The translations under genes and the position numbers were made by a program. Of a stretch of DNA of 33,834 nt, positions 25,051 to 31,195 are shown one piece after another. Source of the stretch: Spirochaetaceae bacterium (GTDB lineage: Bacteria > Spirochaetota > Spirochaetia > DSM-27196 > PWMO01); assembly GCA_007693485.1 (NCBI GenBank), contig REDM01000196.1, positions 1 through 33,834 on the forward strand. The letters are read 5' to 3'. The notes below the pieces were generated by a model, which saw only the letters and a list, made by a program, of their open reading frames with translations, was not told where the DNA came from and ran no database searches. The first letter of the stretch is position 1. The number at the start of each line of letters is the position of its first letter.

Positions 25051-25081
25051 GGACCGGGCCAGTATACTCGGTCCAGGACCG
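25051..25081 (-). promoter_or_regulatory. Promoter/operator upstream of the sugar symporter
   Basis: GGACCG occurs at 25051-25056 and 25076-25081, and inverted (CGGTCC) at 25069-25074. The last two form a perfect palindrome with a 1-nt centre. On the minus strand a -10 TATACT (25061-25066, 5 of 6) sits between the half-sites. A repressor bound here would cover the promoter. No clear -35 is seen, which would suit an activator-dependent promoter. The rest of the 93-bp gap before the symporter is otherwise plain. Confidence 0.45.
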
Positions 25082-25099
25082 ACCCGCTACCGTTTTGTG

Positions 25100-25531
25100 C
25101 TATCGGCCGTGACGGCACTCGGTGCAGCCGAGCACGTGCACGTGTTTGCGGCCCTCTCGCTCAAACATACGGGCGATTGCGTAGCCGTCCGGGCGGATGG
25201 TTCGCTTGCAGGCGGGGCAGATGCGCTCCTTGTCGCCCTCGGGCGGTCGGCAGTAGCGGCACCCAAACAGGTGGACCATGCTCTCCTTGATGCGCGGCGG
25301 GCGCGCGCTGCCGTCGGGGCCCGGCGTCTCCTTGGAGAACACCACGGTATGGACCCGTTCGCCACGGCGGAGCAGGGAGGCGCACAGCGGGCAGGGGCGA
25401 ACGCGCTCCGGGGCCTCGCTGGGAGCGTGCCGGCGAGGGCGGTCGCGACGGTCAGCCGTTCCAAGGCGGTGGAGGAGGTAGAGCAGGGCGATGATTACGG
25501 TGGCCGTCAGCGTGATGACCAGCAGTTCCAC
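25100..25531 (-). CDS. Membrane-anchored duplicated zinc-ribbon protein
   Basis: I do not recognise this 143-residue protein by name. GTG 25531 has GGAGG 5 nt upstream and begins a single membrane anchor (ELLVITLTATVIIALLYLL). After a basic, Pro-rich linker come four CxxC knuckles: CPLC, CRYC, CPAC and CTEC. They form two similar modules: a first CxxC, then VHLFGCRYC in one and VHVLGCTEC in the other. This indicates an internal duplication of a zinc-ribbon-like unit, facing the cytoplasm if positive-inside holds. It is divergent from rsmI with 82 bp between the starts. A role in metal, redox or protein interaction is possible but not shown. Confidence 0.7.
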   Translation of the reverse strand: MELLVITLTATVIIALLYLLHRLGTADRRDRPRRHAPSEAPERVRPCPLCASLLRRGERVHTVVFSKETPGPDGSARPPRIKESMVHLFGCRYCRPPEGDKERICPACKRTIRPDGYAIARMFEREGRKHVHVLGCTECRHGR

Positions 25532-25613
25532 GGGGCCTCCCGGTTGGTATGCAGCGAGTGCGGGGCGGGCACATACTATCCCATCAACCGGGAAGTGAGT
25601 AGACTGAGCGCGC

Positions 25614-26294
25614 ATGGCCGAGCTTCACGTGGTGGCAACCCCAATCGGAAATCTCGACGACATTACCGTGCGGGCGCTTTCCGTGCTGCGTGGTGCCGAT
25701 TTTGTGCTCTGTGAAGACACGCGCCACTCGGGACGCATGCTCTCCCATTTTGACATTCGTAAGCCGCTCGTCCCGTGCCACGCTCACAACGAGGAGCGCG
25801 CGGTGGGTGACGTGCTCGCTCGCCTCGAAGCGGGGCAAACCGGTGCTCTGGTGACCGATGCGGGTACGCCGGGGGTGAGCGATCCCGGCGGGAAGGTGGT
25901 TGCCGCGGTGCGGGCAGCCGGGTTCCCCGTGATTCCGGTGCCGGGCCCCTCCGCTCTGGCCGCCGTTCTCAGCATTGCCGGGGTACCGGGCAAGGCGGTG
26001 CTCTTTGAGGGGTTTCTCTCCCCCAAGAAGGGGCGCCGACGAAAACGGCTCTCGGAGCTGGTGGAACGCGGTGAAATCGCGGTTTTCTACGAATCACCGT
26101 TTCGAATCGTACAGCTTTTGCAGGATTTGCTCGATATTGATAGTACGGCTACGGTGCTGGTGGGACGGGAGATGACCAAAATGCACGAAGAGTATCTGTA
26201 CGGACCGGTATCCGAAGTGCTCCAGCAGTTGTCCGGACGGGCGGCCATCAAGGGCGAAATAACGGTCCTTGTGTCACCGACCAAAAAGGGTTAA
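25614..26294 (+). CDS. rsmI: 16S rRNA (cytidine-1402-2'-O)-methyltransferase
   Basis: The 226-residue enzyme uses S-adenosylmethionine to methylate the ribose of C1402 in the decoding centre of 16S rRNA. Tetrapyrrole-methylase-fold motifs in order: VATPIGNLDDITVRAL, CEDTRHSGRMLSHF, TDAGTPGVSDPGG, PVPGPSALAAVLSIAG and FYESPFRI. Usual RsmI is near 280 residues; this one ends right after the catalytic fold and lacks the small C-terminal helical domain. ATG 25614 has no Shine-Dalgarno, and a TAGACT hexamer ends 8 nt upstream. The stop codon is embedded in the sigma-28 promoter of flgM. Confidence 0.93.
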   Translation: MAELHVVATPIGNLDDITVRALSVLRGADFVLCEDTRHSGRMLSHFDIRKPLVPCHAHNEERAVGDVLARLEAGQTGALVTDAGTPGVSDPGGKVVAAVRAAGFPVIPVPGPSALAAVLSIAGVPGKAVLFEGFLSPKKGRRRKRLSELVERGEIAVFYESPFRIVQLLQDLLDIDSTATVLVGREMTKMHEEYLYGPVSEVLQQLSGRAAIKGEITVLVSPTKKG

Positions 26295-26318
26295 AATTGA
26301 ACGCGATCGTGTCGATAA
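26292..26318 (+). promoter_or_regulatory. Sigma-28 (FliA-type) promoter of flgM
   Basis: TAAAATTG (26292-26299), 11 bp, then GTCGATAA (26311-26318). The enteric consensus is TAAAGTTT-N11-GCCGATAA. All core TAAA and CGATAA bases match with exact spacing. The -35 overlaps the rsmI stop codon TAA (26292-26294), and the leader to flgM would be about 20 nt. Confidence 0.85.
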
Positions 26319-26344
26319 GGTAGTGAAGGAAGGAAGGTTCTGCA

Positions 26345-26629
26345 ATGTCTATTGAACGACTTGGTCCCATAGACCCGGTCCAGCGATTCAACCAGACCAC
26401 CAAAAGCGCGAAACCGCAGGCAAAGGCGGCAAGCGACTCCATCGCGTTCTCCGATGAGGCGAAGCTGCGAGCGGAGCTGCTGCAGATGTCCGAGCAGGTA
26501 CGCGACGCTTCGGATGTCCGAATGGATCGCATCGCCGAGGTCAGGAAGAAGCTGGAAGACCCCTCGTACATCAATGACACGGTAGTGAACAGTGTTGCAG
26601 AACGGATCATGGACGCGTTCGGTATCTGA
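26345..26629 (+). CDS. flgM: Anti-sigma-28 factor FlgM
   Basis: The 94-residue protein has the FlgM plan: a polar, probably disordered N-terminal half (KSAKPQAKAASDSIAFSDEA) and a C-terminal helical part with VRMDRIAEVRKKLEDPSYINDTVVNSVAERIMDAF. That ending matches the sigma-binding RxxKVAxIKxxIxxGxY pattern of FlgM. It should hold the flagellar sigma factor inactive until the hook-basal body is finished. AAGGAAGG precedes ATG 26345. A near-perfect sigma-28 promoter overlaps the end of rsmI, so sigma-28 would drive its own inhibitor. A terminator-like hairpin follows. No other flagellar genes are in the window. Spirochaetes have periplasmic flagella, so how FlgM would be relieved there is unclear. 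Confidence 0.93.
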   Translation: MSIERLGPIDPVQRFNQTTKSAKPQAKAASDSIAFSDEAKLRAELLQMSEQVRDASDVRMDRIAEVRKKLEDPSYINDTVVNSVAERIMDAFGI

Positions 26630-26686
26630 TTCCTTCCTCCGTCTTCCTTTTCGACAGATAACCCATCCATGCGTCACAGCAAAGCG

Positions 26687-26711
26687 CGGCGGCATTTGGT
26701 GCCGCTGTTTT
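26687..26711 (+). terminator. Intrinsic terminator after flgM
   Basis: GCGGCA (26689-26694) pairs with TGCCGC (26700-26705) around TTTGG, and the stem can extend by a G-U and a C-G pair. TTTT (26708-26711) follows. It separates flgM from the downstream dehydrogenase homologue and argues against a start for that gene at 26710. Confidence 0.65.
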
Positions 26712-26730
26712 GTATCAGGTAAACAACTTC

Positions 26731-27879
26731 ATGGCTGATCTGCTTCTGCACGTACCTGCCCGCATCCTCTTTGGCCCCGATGTGGTAAACCGCATTGGAC
26801 AAAGCGTTGCCGACATTGGAAACCGGGCCCTGCTTGTTTCTGAGTCCGGACATCACCACACCCAACTGGTGGAACGGGTCGAAGACCTGCTCCAGAAGCG
26901 GGGGGTCGATTCGATTCGCTTCGACCAGGTGGGGCCGGGTGGTTCCAACGCCACCATCGACGAGCTCATCTCCCTCGCGCGGGTCAGTCAGGCCAAGGTG
27001 GTCATCGGCCTTGGGGGTATGAAGGTGCTCTCGGCGGCTCGCTGCGCGGCGGTTGCAGCTACGTCGGACATCTCCATCTATCGCATTCTGGACGGTAAGC
27101 TCCCCACGCGCCCCGCGGTTCCCTACGTGGAGGTACCAACATCGTTTCGCAACCACGTCATGCTGCGAGACGAGTTCGTGATCTCCGACACCGAAACCGG
27201 TCACGCGCGCCTTGTTCGCACGGCGCCCGGCCTGGTGAAGGCGGTGTTTCTGGATCCAAACCTCGCGGGGTCAATGTCCGCCAAGTACGCTGCAGCCACC
27301 ATGCTGGATACCCTGCTTGCCTGCATCGAAGGCTATCTCTCAACCAAGAGCACCTTTCTCTCGGATACCCTCTTTCTTCGTGCCATCGATATTCTCAAAG
27401 CGTCAATGGACACGCTGGCCCGCGATCCCGGCGAGATGGCTGCGCGCGTCCACGCCGGAGAGGCGGGGTTGCTCTGTGCGCTCGGCCTTGCGATGAGCAG
27501 CCAGGGGCCCGGCGGTGCGCTCACCTACGCGGTCAACAGCCTGCACAACGTACCCAAGAGCTGGGTGGCAACCGCCCTGCTGCCGCACGTGCTGGACCAC
27601 TTTGCCGGGGTGAAGCCCGCAAAGGTTGCCCGGGTTGCCCGAGCCCTGGGCGAAGATGTTCCCGGACTGGAAGACGGAGACGACGCGGCCCTCGCCTCTA
27701 CCGTCTCGCGCCGTTTGATCGCCCGGCTCGGGCTGCCCGCTCGCCTGCGCGATTTTGACATCGCGCTGGACGACATGCCCCGCATTGCCGAGGTTGCCTC
27801 ATCCTTCGACATGGTCAGCTTTGGCCCCGTGGCGCTCTCGGTGGACGACCTCTACGAGCTGGTAAAGCGCGCCTTTTGA
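26731..27879 (+). CDS. Degenerate iron-ADH/glycerol-dehydrogenase-fold protein
   Basis: The 382-residue protein follows the iron-containing alcohol dehydrogenase fold along its length: PARILFGPDVVNRIG, the nucleotide segment VIGLGGMKVLSAARCAAV, then DPNLAGSMSAKYAAATMLD and LLPHVLDHFAGVKPAKVARVARALG. The key residues are not conserved. The GGGSxxDxAK nucleotide loop reads GGMKVLSAAR, and the PTTAGTGSE loop reads PTSFRNHVM. Of the metal ligands, the Asp near MLDTLLACIEGY may remain, but the three histidines are replaced (Ala or Cys in ACIEG, Tyr in TYAVNSL, Lys in VPKSWVA). It is therefore probably not a metal-dependent dehydrogenase, yet the reading frame is intact. ATG 26731 is preferred over TTG 26710, which lies in the flgM terminator. 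Its partner or ligand is unknown. Confidence 0.8.
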   Translation: MADLLLHVPARILFGPDVVNRIGQSVADIGNRALLVSESGHHHTQLVERVEDLLQKRGVDSIRFDQVGPGGSNATIDELISLARVSQAKVVIGLGGMKVLSAARCAAVAATSDISIYRILDGKLPTRPAVPYVEVPTSFRNHVMLRDEFVISDTETGHARLVRTAPGLVKAVFLDPNLAGSMSAKYAAATMLDTLLACIEGYLSTKSTFLSDTLFLRAIDILKASMDTLARDPGEMAARVHAGEAGLLCALGLAMSSQGPGGALTYAVNSLHNVPKSWVATALLPHVLDHFAGVKPAKVARVARALGEDVPGLEDGDDAALASTVSRRLIARLGLPARLRDFDIALDDMPRIAEVASSFDMVSFGPVALSVDDLYELVKRAF

Positions 27880-27919
27880 CCACTGTTGAGAGCCGGCGCG
27901 CTGTCTCACGGGTGGTGTC

Positions 27920-28855
27920 ATGATTACCATTCGCAAGCTGAGTGAACTTCCCCCCAAAACACGACTGCGCAAGATATCGCGTCTTGCGCGGTTGATTGAG
28001 TACCGGTTGCGCGGGCTTCCCACGCCACAGAACGTGGGCTTGCATGACGACCATTCGCCACCGGACTCGATTGCCGATCCCGCGTACGTAGAGGCGCTCT
28101 TTCGGCTCGCTGCCGACGAGCCCAAGCTTCCTGCGGATTTCCGCGCCCGTCTGGCGGAAGGGGGAGCGCTTGCGCGCAACTCTTCCGGGGAGACGAGCGC
28201 GCCGTTGATCCGGGCGCTCAACGATCTGCACCACGGGCTGGAAGCCCACCTCGGCCGCACCGTCGCCGACTGGGACTTCTTTGTGGAGGATGGGCTCGAT
28301 TCGGGTGCGCGCACCACCCTCCCCTTGTACCTCTACCTCGACGATCTTCGTTCGCCATTTAACGTGGGCGCCATCTTTCGTGCAGCCGATGCCTTTGGGG
28401 TGCGCGAGATCTTTCTGTCACCCGGCTGTGCCGATCCCACCCACCCACGGGCTGCGCGCGCATCCATGGGTGCGGTTGCGGTTATTCCGTGGAAGCGGCT
28501 GGAGATCGACGCAGTGGTGGAGGCGGTCGGTGTCTCGCTGTCGGAAGGGGTGGCAGACCCGCCGACCGCGGCGCTGCCTGTGACGCCACCGGAGACGCCG
28601 CGCGAGACGGCGCTGTTTGCGGTGGAGACCGGCGGGACGGAACTGAGTCAATTCTTGTTTCCCCACGTGGGGGTCGCCATTCTGGGTTCCGAGGAGCTCG
28701 GGGTTGGACCCCAGGCCCTCGCCATGGCCGACCATTCATCGGGGAGGGTAAGCATTCCCATGGCTGGGGCAAAGGGATCATTGAACGTTGGCGTGGCGGC
28801 GGGGATTGTGCTCTACCAGTGGTGGCGTGCCATCAGCAACCGCGCGCCCGGGTGA
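27920..28855 (+). CDS. SpoU/TrmH-family RNA 2'-O-methyltransferase
   Basis: The 311-residue protein carries a C-terminal SPOUT (knotted) methyltransferase domain from about residue 135. The three motifs are present: DDLRSPFNVGAIFRAADAFG with the conserved Asn and Arg, VAILGSEELGVG, and VSIPMAGAKGSLNVGVAAGI. It should methylate a ribose 2'-OH in tRNA or rRNA using S-adenosylmethionine, but the target nucleotide is not evident. The N-terminal 130 residues are helical and do not look like the L30e-type substrate domain of RlmB. It starts 40 bp after the degenerate dehydrogenase and may be co-transcribed. Its stop is 3 bp from the convergent OsmC gene. Confidence 0.88.
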   Translation: MITIRKLSELPPKTRLRKISRLARLIEYRLRGLPTPQNVGLHDDHSPPDSIADPAYVEALFRLAADEPKLPADFRARLAEGGALARNSSGETSAPLIRALNDLHHGLEAHLGRTVADWDFFVEDGLDSGARTTLPLYLYLDDLRSPFNVGAIFRAADAFGVREIFLSPGCADPTHPRAARASMGAVAVIPWKRLEIDAVVEAVGVSLSEGVADPPTAALPVTPPETPRETALFAVETGGTELSQFLFPHVGVAILGSEELGVGPQALAMADHSSGRVSIPMAGAKGSLNVGVAAGIVLYQWWRAISNRAPG

Positions 28856-28858
28856 CGG

Positions 28859-29272
28859 TCAGGAGACCACCACCTCCCAGGTGATGGTCGCGGTGTGTTT
28901 CAGGGTTGCCGCTACCGGACAGTATTTCTCCAACGACAGCTTGACAGCCTTCTCAACTTTTGCTGTGTCCACCTCGGAGCCGGTGAAGAGGTACTTGATG
29001 TGGACCTCGGTGAAGACGTGCGGGTGCTCGGTAGCGCCGGTGGCGCTGATTTCGAGGGCGAAACTGTCATACGGCATCTGCATCTTGCCGAGGATGGCAA
29101 CCACATCCATTCCGGTACAGCCGGACAGCGCCGAGAGCATCAGCGACCGCGGGGAGGGACCGTAGCCGGTTCCCCCGTGCGAGGCGTCTGCATCAGCTGT
29201 AAGGTGGTGTCCATGTTGCTCAATGTCGAATGCCATGCCACTCTTGAGCACGGCCCTGGTATCGTATCCCAT
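28859..29272 (-). CDS. OsmC-family peroxide-reducing protein
   Basis: The 137-residue protein is an OsmC/Ohr superfamily member, probably of the YhfA-like branch. The two expected cysteines are present in SALSGCTGMDVVAIL and LEKYCPVAATLKH. Such proteins reduce organic hydroperoxides with thiol donors. GAGG lies 6 nt before ATG 29272. The gene is 8 bp downstream of the glutaredoxin gene and so very likely forms a two-gene redox operon with it. It ends 3 bp from the convergent SpoU gene, so transcripts from the two strands may overlap. Confidence 0.9.
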   Translation of the reverse strand: MGYDTRAVLKSGMAFDIEQHGHHLTADADASHGGTGYGPSPRSLMLSALSGCTGMDVVAILGKMQMPYDSFALEISATGATEHPHVFTEVHIKYLFTGSEVDTAKVEKAVKLSLEKYCPVAATLKHTATITWEVVVS

Positions 29273-29280
29273 AGGTGCCT

Positions 29281-29511
29281 CTACCTCCGCAGTGCGCGGT
29301 CGATCTCTGCCTTGTTGAACCCTACAATGACGCGACCGTGGATGTCGACCACGGGGACGCCCATCTGGCCCGATTTCTTCACCATCTCGTCGGCTCGCTT
29401 GAGGTCGCTGGCGACGTTGTACTCGGTGAAGGGAACCTGGTTTTCCTTGAAGTAGCGCTTCACCTGAGTGCAGTACCCGCAGGTGGGTGTTGTGTAGAGC
29501 TTGATTGCCAT
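29281..29511 (-). CDS. Glutaredoxin-like protein
   Basis: The 76-residue protein is a minimal glutaredoxin of the NrdH/Uxx-type size. It has the active site TPTCGYCTQVK (C11 and C14), the cis-proline segment GVPVVDIHG and the glycine pair near GFNKAEIDRAL. It should exchange dithiols and disulfides, with glutathione or thioredoxin reductase as electron source. ATG 29511 follows GGAGG at good distance. A longer in-frame reading to 29568 would run through the promoter and is rejected. OsmC follows 8 bp downstream. Confidence 0.93.
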   Translation of the reverse strand: MAIKLYTTPTCGYCTQVKRYFKENQVPFTEYNVASDLKRADEMVKKSGQMGVPVVDIHGRVIVGFNKAEIDRALRR

Positions 29512-29539
29512 AATAGCCTCCGTCACACAGTATATAGGG

Positions 29540-29568
29540 AAAATACTATATGAAGATTGCCTGGTCAA
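29540..29568 (-). promoter_or_regulatory. Promoter of the glutaredoxin-OsmC operon
   Basis: On the minus strand, TTGACC (29563-29568, 5 of 6) and TATTTT (29540-29545, 4 of 6) are 17 bp apart. Small inverted arms AGTAT/ATACT (29529-29533 and 29543-29547) flank the -10, a possible operator. Confidence 0.55.
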
Positions 29569-29611
29569 GGGGTGGTGCGAAAACTGTGCTCTGCTGAAGA
29601 TCAGGCGGTGA

Positions 29612-31102
29612 TCAGATCGAAGCGACCGATTCTCGGGCGAAGGCGGCGTCGAGGCGGGACTCGATGGTTCTCAGCTGCTCCTCTGTTACGATCTTGAACG
29701 ACGCGAGTACCGAAGGATCGATCTGTTCCATGCCGATGCCGGCATCGCGCACGTGACAGAGGGCGTTTGCCAGGTAGACCGTGTAGACCACATCACGGAA
29801 GGGCGGCGGTGCGCTGTGCGGGGTGTGGTGATACTTGATTGCGTTGATGAGCGCCTCGGGGAAGTTCCAGTTCTCGGCGATCATCGCGCCAATCTCGGAG
29901 TGGTTGAGTCCCGCTGCAAGGTCTTCGAAGATCTCCGACGGAATCGCCTTGTCACGGCAGAAGCTGTTGATTTTGTTCATCAGGTCCGGGTGAACCGACG
30001 AGAAGATGATCTTTCCCATGTCGTGGAGGATGCCGCCAACGTAGACGTCGTCGAGGATCTCTTTCTTTCGGCTGAGGTTCTTGGCCAGGTTGTACGCATA
30101 GAACGCCGTGCGGTAGCTGTGCTCCCAGAGCTTCTTGGTTTCCGCCGTTTCGGAGCCGAGGATCTTCTGCGTTCCGTAGGAGTAGAGCAGATTCCGAAGG
30201 CCGCGCATGCCAACGAGCTTCACCGCCTCGACGATGTTGTCCACCTTCTTCGGCAGCATGAAGGCGGCAGAGTTCACCACCTTGAGCAGGTCCGCGGTGA
30301 GCGAGGGGTCGGTGCTGATGGAGCGGGCGATGGCAGTAATCTCTGCGTCAGGGTCGCCGATCATGCGCTGCAGGCTGACGATGTTCTCCGGGAAGCGGGG
30401 CAGCGAGTCGATCTCGCGCACGATCTGCTCGGAGATCAGTTCCAGGCTCTCGAGGCGAACCTTGGACATCGGGACCACGATCTTGGCGATGGTCTCGTCG
30501 CCCTCCACGTCGATGTCAAAGGCGTCTTCGTCCAGGCCGATCTTCTTCAGCATCAGCACCAGGATGACGATGCCCAGGCCCGCACCCTCGGAGTCGTCGA
30601 GCACGGTGGTGAGCGCCTCTTCCAGGGAACCGAAGGCGCGCGACCGGGCGATTCGATCGTAGATGCGAATCTGTTCTTTGCGGGTGATGGTCGCGTTGTT
30701 GACTACGTAGAGATGAAGGTCACGACCCTTGGAGTGAAAGATCACCTTCACGTAGAGCCCGGCTTCTTTCTGCTTCTCCAGGTAGTGGTTGATGTTGTCG
30801 AGCGTTTCCTGTTTGAAGTGCTTCATGCCCTCGACGTAGTCAGAATCCGTTTCGAGGTCGAGCCGTTTTTCCTGGAAATAGACGCGCTTGGTGTTGGCCT
30901 TCTTGGCGTTGACCGCCAGCTCTCGCAGGCAGTAGGCGAGCGGATCTTTCAGCTTCTCCTGGCCCATCTCCTTGAGGAAGTGGCCGAGGATCTCTTCGAG
31001 GTAGATCTCCGTTTCGTGCGGCAATGTATAGGACTTGACCGTCAGAGGAATCGAGCTTCGTGCTGCCTGGAGGACCTTCTCTACATCGACTTTTTTTGCC
31101 AC
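29612..31102 (-). CDS. GHKL-ATPase-like plus HDOD domain regulatory protein
   Basis: The 496-residue protein joins two signalling modules. Residues about 30-220 resemble a GHKL (histidine-kinase-type) ATPase: RELAVNAKKAN looks like the N box and DDSEGAGLGIVILVLMLKKIG like the G box. There is no obvious phospho-acceptor histidine domain. Residues about 230-430 form an HDOD domain (LPRFPENIVSLQRMIGDPD, SLTADLLKVVNSAAF, GGILHDMGKIIFSSVHPDL, LNHSEIGAMIAENWNFPEALI). That domain is related to HD-GYP but is usually non-catalytic. GTG 31102 (VAKKVDVEK) is the likely start, with AGGCGG weakly upstream. The gene stands alone, under its own promoter. A role in stress or motility signalling is inference. 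Confidence 0.85.
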   Translation of the reverse strand: MAKKVDVEKVLQAARSSIPLTVKSYTLPHETEIYLEEILGHFLKEMGQEKLKDPLAYCLRELAVNAKKANTKRVYFQEKRLDLETDSDYVEGMKHFKQETLDNINHYLEKQKEAGLYVKVIFHSKGRDLHLYVVNNATITRKEQIRIYDRIARSRAFGSLEEALTTVLDDSEGAGLGIVILVLMLKKIGLDEDAFDIDVEGDETIAKIVVPMSKVRLESLELISEQIVREIDSLPRFPENIVSLQRMIGDPDAEITAIARSISTDPSLTADLLKVVNSAAFMLPKKVDNIVEAVKLVGMRGLRNLLYSYGTQKILGSETAETKKLWEHSYRTAFYAYNLAKNLSRKKEILDDVYVGGILHDMGKIIFSSVHPDLMNKINSFCRDKAIPSEIFEDLAAGLNHSEIGAMIAENWNFPEALINAIKYHHTPHSAPPPFRDVVYTVYLANALCHVRDAGIGMEQIDPSVLASFKIVTEEQLRTIESRLDAAFARESVASI

Positions 31103-31131
31103 CGACGCCGCCTGAAAAATGTATAGTACGT

Positions 31132-31160
31132 AGTATCGCGGTCCGGTCCCGGGTTGTCAA
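31132..31160 (-). promoter_or_regulatory. Promoter of the GHKL-HDOD gene
   Basis: On the minus strand, a perfect TTGACA (31155-31160) and GATACT (31132-31137, 4 of 6) are spaced 17 bp. A near-palindrome centred on TACGTA (31127-31132) lies just downstream of the -10. Confidence 0.5.
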
Positions 31161-31195
31161 GTTTGTGCAGGAGGATCTGTTCCGCGAGGCATAGC

